This document shows positions 40,800-53,042 of a stretch of DNA of 64,000 bases, piece by piece (the first letter of the stretch is position 1; every line of letters starts with the position of its first letter). A model generated the notes under the pieces. The model was not told the DNA's origin and made no database searches. It was given only the letters and a program-made list of their open reading frames with translations. Origin of the DNA: Siphonodentalium dalli (Eukaryota > Mollusca > Scaphopoda > Gadilida > Siphonodentaliidae); contig CP136067.1 in the NCBI GenBank assembly GCA_032622095.1, positions 179,216,556 to 179,280,555 of the forward strand, read 5' to 3'. The position numbers and the translations under genes were made by a program.

Positions 40800-43400
40800 G
40801 GCATGTCGTTATACGAGCTAACAGTAGCAGTCATTATAGGGGCGGGGTCATTTAACTATCCCAACTTTCCAGTTATAGCGAGTAAGGTTAAATATAACAA
40901 AGCATACCGGGTATACAAACACTGCACCTAAATACAGTAATGATCTAAATAATCGACTCCTTAACCACAGCAGAATTATGGGTCATTTTTCAGGATTTAG
41001 TTGGAAATATGGCTTGTTGCCATTCATCAGAAAGCTCTCAGTGAGAGCTTTCTGATGAATTCCAACAAGCCATATTTCCGACTAAATCCTGAAAAGTTAC
41101 CCATAATTCTACTGTGGTTAAAGAGTCGATTATTTAGGGCATTAGTGTACGAGCTTACAGTAGACGTCATAGGGGCGGGGTCATTTAACTATCCCAACTT
41201 TCCAGTTATAGCGAGTGAGGTTAAATATAACAAAGCACCTAAATACAGTAATGCTCTAAATAATCGACTCCTTAACCACAGCAGAATTATGGGTCATTTT
41301 TCAGGATTTAGTTGGAAATATGGCTTGTTGCCATTCATCAGAAAGCTCTCAGTGAGAGCTTTCTGATGAATTCCAACAAGCCATATTTCCGACTAAATCC
41401 TGAAAAGTTACCCATAATTCTACTGTGGTTAAAGAGTCGATTATTTAGGGCATTAGTGTACGAGCTTACAGTAGACGTCATAGGGGCGGGGTCATTTAAC
41501 TATCCCAACTTTCCAGTTATAGCGAGTGAGGTTAAATATAACAAAGCACCTAAATACAGTAATGCTCTAAATAATCGACTCCTTAACCACAGCAGAATTA
41601 TGGGTCATTTTTCAGGATTTAGTTGGAAATATGGCTTGTTGCCATTCATCAGAAAGCTCTCAGTGAGAGCTTTCTGATGAATTCCAACAAGCCATATTTC
41701 CGACTAAATCCTGAAAAGTTACCCATAATCTACTGTGGTTAAAGAGTCGATTATTTAGGGCATTAGTGTACGAGCTTACAGTAGACGTCATAGGGGCGGG
41801 GTCATTTAACTATCCCAACTTTCCAGTTATAGCGAGTGAGGTTAAAATAAACAAAGCACCTAAATACAGTAATGCTCTAAATAATCGACTCCTTAACCAC
41901 AGCAGAATTATGGGTCATTTTTCAGGATTTAGTTGGAAATATGGCTTGTTGCCATTCATCAGAAAGCTCTCAGTGAGAGCTTTCTGATGAATTTCCAACA
42001 AGCCATATTTCCGACTAAATCCTGAAAAGTTACCCATAATTCTACTGTGGTTAAAGAGATCGATTATTTAGGGCATTAGTGTACGAGCTTACAGTAGACG
42101 TCATAGGGGCGGGGTCATTTAACTATCCCAACTTTCCAGTTATAGCGAGTGAGGTTAAATATAACAAAGCACCTAAATACAGTAATGCTCTAAATAATCG
42201 ACTCCTTAACCACAGCAGAATTATGGGTCATTTTTCAGGATTTAGTTGGAAATATGGCTTGTTGCCATTCATCAGAAAGCTCTCAGTGAGAGCTTTCTGA
42301 TGAATTCCAACAAGCCATATTTCCGACTAAATCCTGAAAAGTTACCCATAATTCTACTGTGGTTAAAGAGTCGATTTTTTAGGGCATTAGTGTACGAGCT
42401 TACAGTAGACGTCATAGGGGCGGGGTCATATAACTATCCCAACTTTCCAGTTATAGCGAGTGAGGTTAAATATAACAAAGCACCTAAATACAGTAATGCT
42501 CTAAATAATCGACTCCTTAACCACAGCAGAATTATGGGTCATTTTCAGGATTTAGTTGGAAATATGGCTTGTTGCCATTCATCAGAAAGCTCTCAGTGAG
42601 AGCTTTCTGATGAATTCCAACAAGCCATATTTCCGACTAAATCCTGAAAAGTTACCCATAATTCTACTGTGGTTAAAGAGTCGATTATTTAGGGCATTAG
42701 TGTACGAGCTTACAGTAGACGTCATAGGGGCGGGGTCATTTAACTATCCCAACTTTCCAGTTATAGCGAGTGAGGTTAAATATAACAAAGCACCTAAATA
42801 CAGTAATGCTCTAAATAATCGACTCCTTAACCACAGCAGAATTATGGGTCATTTTTCAGGATTTAGTTGGAAATATGGCTTGTTGCCATTCATCAGAAAG
42901 CTCTCAGTGAGAGCTTTCTGATGAATTCCAACAAGCCATATTTCCGACTAAATCCTGAAAAGTTACCCATAATTCTACTGTGGTTAAAGAGTCGATTATT
43001 TAGGGCATTAGTGTACGAGCTTACAGTAGACGTCATAGGGGCGGGGTCATTTAACTATCCCAACTTTCCAGTTATAGCGAGTGAGGTTAAATATAACAAA
43101 GCACCTAAATACAGTAATGCTCTAAATAATCGACTCCTTAACCACAGCAGAATTATGGGTCATTTTTCAGGATTTAGTTGGAAATATGGCTTGTTGCCAT
43201 TCATCAGAAAGCTCTCAGTGAGAGCTTTCTGATGAATTCCAACAAGCCATATTTCCGACTAAATCCTGAAAAGTTACCCATAATTCTACTGTGGTTAAAG
43301 AGTCGATTATTTAGGGCATTAGTGTACGAGCTTACAGTAGACGTCATAGGGGCGGGGTCATTTAACTATCCCAACTTTCCAGTTATAGCGAGTTGAGGTT
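40800..43400. repeat. Eight-unit tandem array, about 311 bp, built on a family A MITE
   Basis: Palindromes start near 40934, 41245, 41555, 41865, 42177, 42487, 42798 and 43109. Each unit is a family A palindrome plus a spacer 'cgagcttacagtagacgtcataggggcggggtcatttaactatcccaactttccagttatagcgagtgaggtt', broken here only by indels. Units are almost identical; differences are single-base indels (for example at 41730 and 42545). The spacer also precedes the first unit, with extra sequence (cataccgggtatacaaacactg) that reappears after the last. The 121-codon frames across it are by-products. Confidence 0.93.
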
Positions 43401-43429
43401 AAATATAACAATGGATATACAAACACTGC

Positions 43430-43956
43430 ACCTCAATACAAGCATTGTTGTCCAATTCATTCAAGATCCTTAAATCTATAGACACCATGTGATAACGTCA
43501 CGCTCTCGCACACCAACAATTCAAATAGGTATGCACCACATAGTTTAATGTGAGTCGGCCTATTGAGATCATCCAACATCTTTTATTATACGCGGGAAGT
43601 CACATTGTTTAACTGTCAGGCCTATTTGTAATTCTGTAACCGCAGTTACGAGAATGGATGAAACGTGACACACAATACAATACAGCGGTCCAGTTGGAAA
43701 ATATTTCTATTGTAACTTCATGAGTATACCTGTATAGTGGCCACCAGAAGATTGGTACGACCAATGAGGACAGGTAGTCTGCAATTTCATGGTGAGAAAA
43801 TAAATATGTGCAATGCAATGTAACTCAGCACAATTTTGATGATAAATACATAAATTTGTAAGGATAACAATATGCACAATATAAATTTGTCCATCCAAAA
43901 TCACTCACAATTTGATACATGGCTATCATCCAACAACATGATGGGACAGAAATGCA
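43430..43956. other. No feature recognised
   Basis: No repeat or gene seen. Confidence 0.4.
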
Positions 43957-44016
43957 GATAGTGATAGAATCATCTGAATCAGCCAAATGCGATTTAAAAA
44001 ACATGTACATGAGGTA

Positions 44017-44196
44017 TACATTAATGCCCTAAATAATCGACTCCATAACCACAGCAGAATTATTGGTAACTTTTCAGGATTTAGCGAAAATATGGCTTGT
44101 TCCATTCATCGGAAAGCCATATTTCTGACTAAATCCTGAAAAGTTACCCATAATTCTGCTGTAGTTAAGGAGTCGATTATTTTGGGCATTACTGTA
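44017..44196. mobile_element. Family A MITE, centre deleted, between 50-bp duplicates
   Basis: TA-flanked. About 50 bp of flank (gtgatagaatcatctgaatcagccaaatgc and onward) at 43959-44010 is repeated at 44197-44250. Confidence 0.78.
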
Positions 44197-44469
44197 GTGA
44201 TACAATCCTCTGAATCAGCCAAAGGCAATTTAGAATACATGTACATGTACCAAGTGTGTCAACAACACAAATTTGTACTCAAATCTTATTGTTATGTCAG
44301 TTCCAGACAGTCCATATATCAGTATGCAAGAATACTGAATACTGAATAGTTATTCTAAGTACCATACTAGTGCCTGTAATCCCTATCAGATCATTCTGGT
44401 ACACCATTAGAATATAATCAAGCTCCAGTATAACCACACTGCTGGCCATGACTACATGTACTGAAAATA

Positions 44470-44700
44470 AGATGCTGGAAATTTGCAAAATGAGGTCCCC
44501 AGAGGGTGAATTTAATGACACTACCCCACACAGTGGGCTAGCTTCACCAAATTCATCCTCTGTGGACCTCATTCTGCATGGCCTCATCTGCTATGAGACA
44601 CCAAGACTCAGATTTATGTTCCCAGATGGTGAAGATGGTGATGTTCACCCATTGGGCACCTCAATTAATGGATTATGCAATGTATTGTCTGCCAGTTTGA
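44470..44700. mobile_element. Family C fragment
   Basis: 'gcaaaatgaggtccccagagggtgaattta' and inverse; then 'cccattgggcacctcaatta'. Confidence 0.65.
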
Positions 44701-44756
44701 GGATATAGAGAAATAAACTAAAAAAGAAAAAGAAATTTTCAAAAGAAACTAAAACA

Positions 44757-47235
44757 AGAGGCCGATCACGATCAGCAGATGTTTAACCCATCCCTTGGCG
44801 ATAGTAAATTGTTATGATCAGAATAATAATCTTTTAATGTTGAATTATAGAGTATACTGTAATGATTTAAAGTAGTATATGACAAATGTAAATAATAACC
44901 AGTAATAACACAAATTATTGGAATGTATGAGTCAATATAGAAGGGTTAATATAACATCTAAACTCTAGAGCCTGTCACCACTATCATAGTGTAAGCAGTT
45001 CTATTCATGTTGTTGCAAATTGCCATGTGAGATATCAAAATAATATAGTTATTTATTTAATGGAAAAGGTTAAAAGACATGGAATGGGTAAAAGGGGTTA
45101 AATCACCTATCTCTGCCCTGTTTGATCCAATGTAGTCCCATCATACAAGGACTTAGAGAGCTCCATTGGTCTAGTTAAATAAATTCATATGGATAAGTTG
45201 TGGTAAAAAAATAGCTAAATCAATTTATCCAATAATTCACTAATCTGTGTCTCTTATACAAAGCTAACATATGAGGGCTATAAATAACTCTCAATAAACC
45301 ATATTGTCTTTTTATCTCTCTCACATAGAAGCAGGTATTCATTAATTGTAAGTTACTTGGGTTATAATTGGATAATTCTTAGTTGAAAAAGGGCCATATC
45401 TCTGGTATAACAAATTGGATCTAACCCATATTCAAACTCGTTCTGTATTTTGAATTGGGAAACTCACATAACAAATTTGGTTCCTATCAGATGAAACGAG
45501 AGGCCGATCACGATCGGCAGATGTTTAACCCATCCCTTGGCGATAGTAAATTGTTAAGATCAGAATCATAATCTTTTAATGTTGAATTATAGAGTATACT
45601 GTTATGATCTAAAGTAGTATATGACAAATGTACATAATAACCAGTAATAACACAAATTATTGGAATGTATGAGTCAATATAGAACATCTAAACTCTAGAG
45701 CCTGTCACCACTATCATAGTGTGAGCAGTTCTATTCATGTTGTTGCAAATTGCCATGTGAGATATCAAAATAATATAATTATTTATTTAATGGAAAAGGT
45801 TAAAAGACATGGAATGGGTAAAAGGGGTTAAATCACCTATCTCTGCCCTGTTTGATCCAATGTAGTCCCATCATCCAAGGACTTAGAGAGCTCCATTGGT
45901 CTAGTTAAATAAATTCACCTGGCTAAGTTGTGGTTAAAAAGATAGCTAAATCAATTTATCCAATAATTCACTGTGTCTCTTATACAGACCTAACATATGA
46001 GGGCTATAAATAACTCTCAAAGCAATAAACTATATTGTCTTTTATCTTGCTCACAGAGAAGCAGGTATTCATTAATTGTAAGTTACTTGGGTTATAATCT
46101 GGATAATTCTTAGTTTAAAAAGGGCCATATCTCTGGTATAACAAATTGGATCTAACCCATATTCAAAGTCGTTCTGTATTTTGAGTTGAGAAACTCACAT
46201 ACCAAATTTGGTTCCTATCAGATGAAAAATGGTTGATTTATCGAAGTACATGTATGTGTGAATCATATGTCAAAGGACCATAACACCATTAAAAAAAATC
46301 CGATCAAACCCATATTCGAAATCAATCTGTATGTTGGTCTGAGAAACTCATACACCAAATTTGGTTCCAATCAGATAAAAAATGTTTGAGTTATGGCAGA
46401 ATTCATGAATTCTAAGTCGAAAAAGGGCCATAACTCCGTAAAAAAAACTCCGATCAAACCCATATTCGAACTCGATCTGTATTTTGGGTCGAGAAACTCA
46501 CATACCAAATTTGGTTCCGATCAGATAAAAAATGTTTGAGTTACGGCAGAATTCATTAATTCTAAGTCGAAAAAGGGCCATAACTCTGTCAAAAAAAGTC
46601 GGATCAAACCCATATTCGAACTCGATCTGTATTTTGGGCTGAAAACCCCATATACAAAATTTGGTTTTGATCAGGTAAAAAATGTTTGAGTTATCGCATT
46701 ACACGTAAAGTGTCTATGGACGGACAGACAGACGGACGGACGGACGGACGCACGACGAGTGGTCAATCCGGACAACGACACTATGTTTACCATACATGGT
46801 ATGGGTAAACATAAAAAGGGTGATTTATCGAAGCATGTGTGAATTATATGTCAAAGGGCCATAACTCCATTAAAAAAAACTCGGATCAAACCCATATTCG
46901 AACTCAATCTGTATGTTGGGCTGAGAATCTCATATACCAAATTTGGTTCCGATCAGATAAAAAATGTTTGAGTTATGGCAGAATGCGTAAATTCTAAGTC
47001 GAAAAAGGACCATAACTCTGTAATAAAAAAATTGGATCAAACCCATATTCGAACTCGATCTGTATTTTGGGCTGAAAACCCCATATACAAAATTTGGTTT
47101 TGATCAGGTAGAAAATGTTTGAGTTATCGCATTACACGTAAAGTGTCTACAGACGGACAGACGGACGGACATACGACGAGTGGTCAATCCGGACAACGAC
47201 ACTATGTTTACCATACTATGGTATGGGTAAACATA
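44757..47235 (+). mobile_element. Family H elements in head-to-tail series
   Basis: The first 5' part starts at about 44757; a second 5' start, gaggccgatcacgatcggcag, lies at about 45488 (a 731-bp tandem duplication). Monomers follow, a first terminal hairpin at 46785-46813, more monomers, and a second terminal hairpin at 47206-47232. Unusually long, multi-ended copy. Confidence 0.75.
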
Positions 47236-47365
47236 AAAACTTGTTAATTTGATTATAAAGATACTTTCTAGAGAAGATCCGTTATAGAAGAATAACAGGG
47301 CGGGACTCGGTCCAAAACATCCAATTTCCCAAGCTGTTTTGGACAGAGAAGATTTGGTCTACAAG

Positions 47366-47660
47366 TACACTAATGCCCTAAGTAATCGACTCCATAACCA
47401 CAGCAGAATTATAGGTAACTTTTCAGGATTTAGTCGGAAATATGGCTTGTTGCCATTCATCGGAAAGCTCTCCCTGAGAGCTTTCCGATGAATGGCAACC
47501 CGAGAGCTTTACGATGAATGGCAACCCGAGAGCTTTCCGATGAATGGCAACCCGAGAGCTTTCCGATGAATGGCAACAAGCCATATTTCCGTCTAAATCC
47601 TGAAAAGTTACCAATAATTCTGCTGCAGTTATGGAGTCGATTACTTAGGGCATTACTGTA
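47366..47660. mobile_element. Family A MITE with triplicated loop
   Basis: The centre 'cccgagagctttccgatgaatggcaa' is present in three extra tandem copies. Confidence 0.82.
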
Positions 47661-48086
47661 CTGGTATCTTGGTGCGCCTGCAGTTCATTTTGTTTATATT
47701 GGAAAATATTTTGAGTCCTACACACAACTACATGCACATTGTATAGGGCCAGGTGATAAAGCCACATGAGTACATGGTTATTACATCACATCACACTAAT
47801 TGCCCGGTTTAATAATATACATTGTACCAGTATTAGCCTGGATCAGATAGGATCGAGACCTTTTGTCAGTAAGATTAATGAAAATTACTAACATTGATCG
47901 CACATGATGAAAGACCTTGGGATGTTGTTGTGTGTAATAGGGTGCATTGTGACATGCACTGTAGACCCATTTGTCTAATGCACACACTTGAGTGACTACC
48001 TGTCTTATTGGATGGAGATACTAAGGACCATCTATAAAGCAGGGTAGTAAATGCCTACAGCTACATTGCATATTGTGATAAATAAT

Positions 48087-48895
48087 CAAGCCTGCAAATA
48101 GTGTGTCTGTCAGTCCTTCCCAGGAGACGGGAGTGATTGCTCTCGCACCCGTATGCACTCGTAATTTTCAATTCACGGGTGCTGAAATTCGCACCCGTCC
48201 CTCTTTGCAAAATACTAATGGAGACTATAATTGTTGGTTCAATATTGAATTATTTTAAGGTTTATTTAGATCCTTTACCATCTCAGTTCAACTGTGGCAT
48301 ATTAAGGTGTAACTCTACATACCGGTAGGTCTATTCCACAATGACTTTTTGTTTGAGCAAAAACCCAACTTTCAATTATAGTATGGGTGCCATATTACAC
48401 CCGTCTTCTGCATTACGGGAGCAAATAAATGCTCTCGCTGTGTTTTCCTCATGGGAAGGACTGGTCTGTCATTTACAGAATGAGGTTCCCAGACCGTGAA
48501 TTTAGTGACGCTATCCCGCATGGTGGGCTAGCATCACAAAATTCACACCTCTGGGAACCTCAATCTGCTTAGGCCTCAAATGCTATGGCAGACCTACTAG
48601 TAGGATCAGATTGAAGTTCCCCAGTTGAAGTTGGTGATGTTCACCCATTAGTAATAATGCAATTTATCTTTTATTATAAACTTCCCAGAATGGAAAAAAG
48701 TAACAAAACAATGTTAATTTGAGACTATTCATGTACATGTGGATACTTCCCAGAATATGAGGCCTAAGCAGAATGAGGTCCCCAGAGGGTGAATTTGGTG
48801 ATGCTAGCCCACTGTATGGGATGGCATCACTAAATTCACACTCTGGGGACCTCATTCTGCAAATGTCAGACACACAATTTGCAGGCTTGTAAATA
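48087..48895. mobile_element. Family C element interrupted by a 353-bp insertion
   Basis: caagcctgcaaatagtgtgtctgt at the left, '...cagacacacaatttgcaggcttg' at the right; long C form. The 48111-48463 element interrupts its left end. Confidence 0.75.
48111..48463. mobile_element. hAT-like MITE S, copy 1 (nested)
   Basis: cagtccttcccaggag start, ctcatgggaaggactg end. The flanking gtctgt is repeated. Related to 52115-52491, which is inverted relative to this one. Confidence 0.78.
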
Positions 48896-49294
48896 ATGGT
48901 ATACACAATGCACACACATACCTTGTATTCACACATTTGCTATAATGCTCAATAGACTACCAACTACTAGTACATGTTTCTACAGATAACATGATTACTA
49001 AAAACACATTATGCACCTGTACAAGTTATCACTAATTCGTGAATAGAAGATTGTACTTTGTAGATGTGCACACATGAACACACCTATGGCCTTGGGCTCA
49101 AGTTAAAATGTGAAGCAATAAAACGTAAATTAAACAAGACAAACATGAAGGCTGAACTCTGGGGGCCGATATAATGGTATTTATTATATGACAAAGAATT
49201 TGTACCCTAGTTGGCAGGGAGTGCTGTAGGCATTTAAAAAATAATTTTAATTCAGATCAAAGCATGTTACACTGTAGCATTGTCATATACAAGC
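48896..49294. other. No feature recognised
   Basis: No repeat or gene seen. Confidence 0.4.
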
Positions 49295-49600
49295 CTTGAA
49301 ATAGTATGTCTGTCATTTGCAGAATGAGGTCCCCAGAGGGTGAATTTAAGGTTTACCCTTCCATGACTGGAGTTTCCTGAAATTGTGCGAAACCCTGTGC
49401 CAATGCATTAACAGGGACCAGCCTAGCGGGCGACATGGGCGAAATAGTCGCCATGTGTGGCCGCAAGTCGCCCTGAAATGACATCAGGGAGAAGTGGATG
49501 TCTCCCTAAAAAAAAAGTTAGTTTTTTTAGTTAAATTTTTATTCTCCCTGAAGAATTGGTGACTGGATGATCTACGGCCAGAGGTGAATATGGGTAACAT
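49295..49600. mobile_element. Stacked fragments: C, B2, K
   Basis: Family C left end to 49350 (cagagggtgaattta), B2 fragment to 49411 (ccatgactggagtttcc...gtgccaatgcatt), then CAGGGACCAGCCTAG, the K terminus, with 'gggagaagtgg'. Each is truncated by the next. Confidence 0.6.
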
Positions 49601-50880
49601 AGAAAATTCTGGTAGAGATTGCATATACCGGTACATGTAACCTTGGCTTTATACAGAACTAGTAGGTACTAGTACATGTATGTGTAGACAGATTGTACCA
49701 TTACCATTATATGTTGAACCACGAATTTTAATTTTCCCATCATTATAGATATACAGTAAGGCCAAACAAAACAAAAAGATCTTCGTTTCCATTATCTGAC
49801 CGACCCTACGAAAAAACTGCCGACCATGTCCATTAGTGTGCAAAACGCATGGTTTATCCCTGTGTAAATAAAGTGTCAATTATGTATGCACAAATATTAT
49901 TAAGTCGTATTTGACTTCTTCAAGTAGATATACATGTGCATGTAAACAACATTTAGGAAAATGACTACTGATCCTAATTTCACCCAACAGGTGATACATG
50001 TATGTCGTGCAATATGATTACTCATGCTGGTCACCACTTTTCCCAGACAAGAATCCTGCTGAAAAAGATTCATGTCCATCTTGATATCTCATGCGAAGAT
50101 AACATTGAGACACCATATTACTCCACCAACTTGAAAAGGATTTATTTGTGTTGCTATTTTGGTGTTGAAGATTGTATGCAAGATGCAGATACCGGTACAT
50201 GTACACCATGTATGTTCAAGACTGTTCTCCGAATTTGTGCGAGATGACAAGAGGCAGGAAGCACTGTTGATGTGACTCCTTCATCTTGACGTCTTGATAT
50301 GTTTTTCAAGTGTACACTGCTTTGTGGTAGTGACATGTCAGATATCCGGTACTATTTAAAGTCAGTGCCTTACTTGTCAAATAAATCAATTTAACACGTC
50401 ATTGGTATTGAGCTTTTTTTAGCTTGCATCCGATATAGCTTTCAGGATATTAATGTAGTGGCCCACGACTTTGCGGACTTTGCGCTCGGTAGTTTTGACC
50501 CAGCCCTAATCCTGTACACATGCATCTTGAAACATCAAATACTGACTCCGCATTTGATTTAAGAGACACTGGCACTGGGATGTACTCATATTGTACTGTA
50601 ATGTTTTATTCCACATTTTTACAATAGAGTGCATACATACTGTTTATAATTCATTCCAATTTAAAACTCATTTCATGAACCCAAAGAACATTTATTACTA
50701 TTGTCATACCAGTGAATCTGATGTAAAGTGCTTTGTTAAGTATTTTCTTACCAGTACTTTCCTATCAAGTTGGGAGCTTTTTATTTAAAATTGTACACAA
50801 TGGCTGGTATATATTAAATGTAGAATATGATACCGGTACCAGCTGTTTATAAATGTACTTTGGGGCTTCAACATGTATGT
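49601..50880. other. No gene recognised
   Basis: 'taaggccaaacaaaacaaaaagat' at 49757 also occurs in part at 29599 and 61270. Nothing else seen. Confidence 0.4.
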
Positions 50881-50892
50881 CAGTATTTAAGT

Positions 50893-51413
50893 TAGATCAT
50901 GCCATGAATCTCTACTCTGGCTAACGCCCTTTATAGAGATCATATTCCACCAGTACAAAACCTTGGAACTTTTTGAAGTTTTGACAGGGAACCTTATAAA
51001 GTCGAAAAAATAATGCGGGGAATATATTTCTTAGTTATTATCTGTACCTTAATAATGTATTTCACTGTAGGTAAAGGTTCTAACTCGAAATTTCATGATT
51101 TATGTGACTATGTGAGTGATTTTGCTTCACGTTCCTTATAATTATGGAATTTCTCCTGGGTAAATAATTCAACGTTTTTTGCGATATCAGTTCACAAAAG
51201 TCAAAGTAAAGCATGCAATTTCGAGTTAGGATCTTCACATACAGTGAAGTAAATTATTATGGAACAGATAATAACTAAGAAATATATTCCCCGCATTATT
51301 TTTTCGACTTTATAAGGTTCCCTGTCAAAACTTCAAAAAGTTCCAAGGTTTTGTACTGGTGGAATATGATCTCTACGGGCCTTAGACAATGTAGAGATTC
51401 ATGGCATGATCTA
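50893..51413. mobile_element. Family D foldback element with 9-bp target duplication
   Basis: Arms of about 200 bp, tagatcatgccatgaatctctac... and the inverse. tatttaagt flanks it directly on both sides (50884-50892 and 51414-51422). Long TIRs plus a 9-bp duplication suggest a Mutator-type non-autonomous element. Confidence 0.85.
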
Positions 51414-51525
51414 TATTTAAGTACTAAGAATAAGGCTTGATCTCAAGAACAGATGCAGTGCATGGTTATCATTTTGCCAGTTTTCAGAGCTCTAGGCACA
51501 ATGTGAAATACTGACCACCTGCTAG

Positions 51526-51786
51526 TAGCCTTGGAATGCAAATGAAATAGCGTGTCATTTGCAGAATGAGGTCCCCAGAGGGTGAAATTAGTAATGCTAT
51601 CCCGCATAGCGGGCTAGAATCACCAAATTCACCCTCTGGGGACCTCATTCTGCTTACTCCTTAGCAGAATGAGGTCCCCATAGGGTGAATTTGGTGATGC
51701 TAGCCCGCTATGCGGGGTAGCATCACTAAATTCACCCTCTGGGGACCTCATTCTGCAAATGACAGACACCCCTATTTCAAGGCTTG
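51526..51786. mobile_element. Family C MITE
   Basis: agccttggaatgcaaatgaaatagcgtg start (with a small insertion), 'ctatttcaaggctt' end; two inverted 'agaatgaggtcccca' pairs. Confidence 0.75.
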
Positions 51787-52114
51787 CAAAACAACCCTTC
51801 CTGCCATTTGATGACCACCACATGTGGCCCTCCTGCCAGAAATTGACTTTGAAATGTGGTAATGTATCCTTGCAATAATAATACAGTATCTGCCATTTTT
51901 CAGACTAATCAGTTACCATTTAGCAAACAACACATGAACCTGCAGTACTAGTCCATTGTAAAGGTCTATAACTGGAGCCTTAAATTATATGGTGCCTATT
52001 AATAATTCTTGTTTGTGTCACATACTAATATGGTTCAACAGTATTTAAATTTTTAAAATGCAACTCAAAAACATGTTACATCCCATACTTTTACCACACA
52101 TGTACCGGTATATG

Positions 52115-52491
52115 CAATCCTTCCCAGGAGGAAAACACAACAAGAGCACTTACATGCTCCCGCAATTCATAACACGGATGTAATTGCACCCTGTAATATA
52201 TAATCATAAGTTGGGTGTTTCTCAAACAATGTCATAATGGGACATACATGTACAATGTACATCTACATGTCTGGCTACATGTAGTCACACTTTCACATGC
52301 CCATAGTTGAATTGAAACAGAAAAGGATCAAAATAAACCTTCAAATTGTTCAATATTGAATCAACGATTGCAGTCATCATAATCATTTTGACAAGAGGGA
52401 CGAGTGCACATTTTAGCACCCATAAATTTAAAATTGCGAGTGTGTACGGATGCGATGCGAGAGCAATCGCTCCATCTCCTGGGAAAGACTG
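52115..52491. mobile_element. hAT-like MITE S, copy 2, 8-bp target duplication
   Basis: caatccttcccaggag start, ctcctgggaaagactg end; ggtatatg on both sides (52107-52114 and 52492-52499). Confidence 0.85.
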
Positions 52492-52680
52492 GGTATATGT
52501 ATATATATAAGGAACTCTATATGCAATGGCAAAACTTTTTCAAGTATAAAATCTATTGCCTGTTGGTAGAGGGTTTAACATAGGGTCAGTAGGGTAACCC
52601 CAACCATTAATATTTTTGTTTATCCTTGATGTTCAAAGGAGCCATGTACCTTAATTTTTAAAACACAATACCAGTAAATA

Positions 52681-53033
52681 TCGATCATGCCATGAATCTC
52701 TACTATGGGTAATGCCAGTAGAGATCATATTCCATCAGTACAAAACCTTGGAACTTTTTGAAGTTTTGACAGGGAACCTTATAAAGTCGAGGGAATAAAT
52801 TTCTTAATTAATTACACAGGAAAAATTTCATAATTGTAAGAAAGGCAAAGCAAAATCTCCCACAAAGCCACTTAAATCGTGAAATTTCCAGTTGGGACTC
52901 CCCCCCCCCCCTATGTATACATTGTATAAGGTTCCCCATCAAAACTTCAAAAAGTTCCCAGGTTTTGTACTGGTGGAATATGTCCTCTACGGGTGTTAGC
53001 CAGAGTAGAGATTCATGGCATGATCTATATGTA
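52681..53033. mobile_element. Family D element, shorter
   Basis: The inverted arms carry 'gatcatgccatgaatctctac'; cagtaaata flanks both sides (52672-52680 and 53034-53042), again 9 bp. A 12-C tract lies at 52900-52911. Confidence 0.75.
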
Positions 53034-53042
53034 CAGTAAATA

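Noticed and set aside
41001-43396. Repeated open frames of 73-121 codons in tandem (MEIWLVAIHQKAL...)
   Set aside because: They are translations of the family A palindrome and its spacer; frame and length follow the 311-bp array and both strands read alike. Not a protein family.
40800-43400. CRISPR-like array
   Set aside because: Units are over 300 bp with identical spacers, in an intron-containing eukaryotic sequence. No cas genes.
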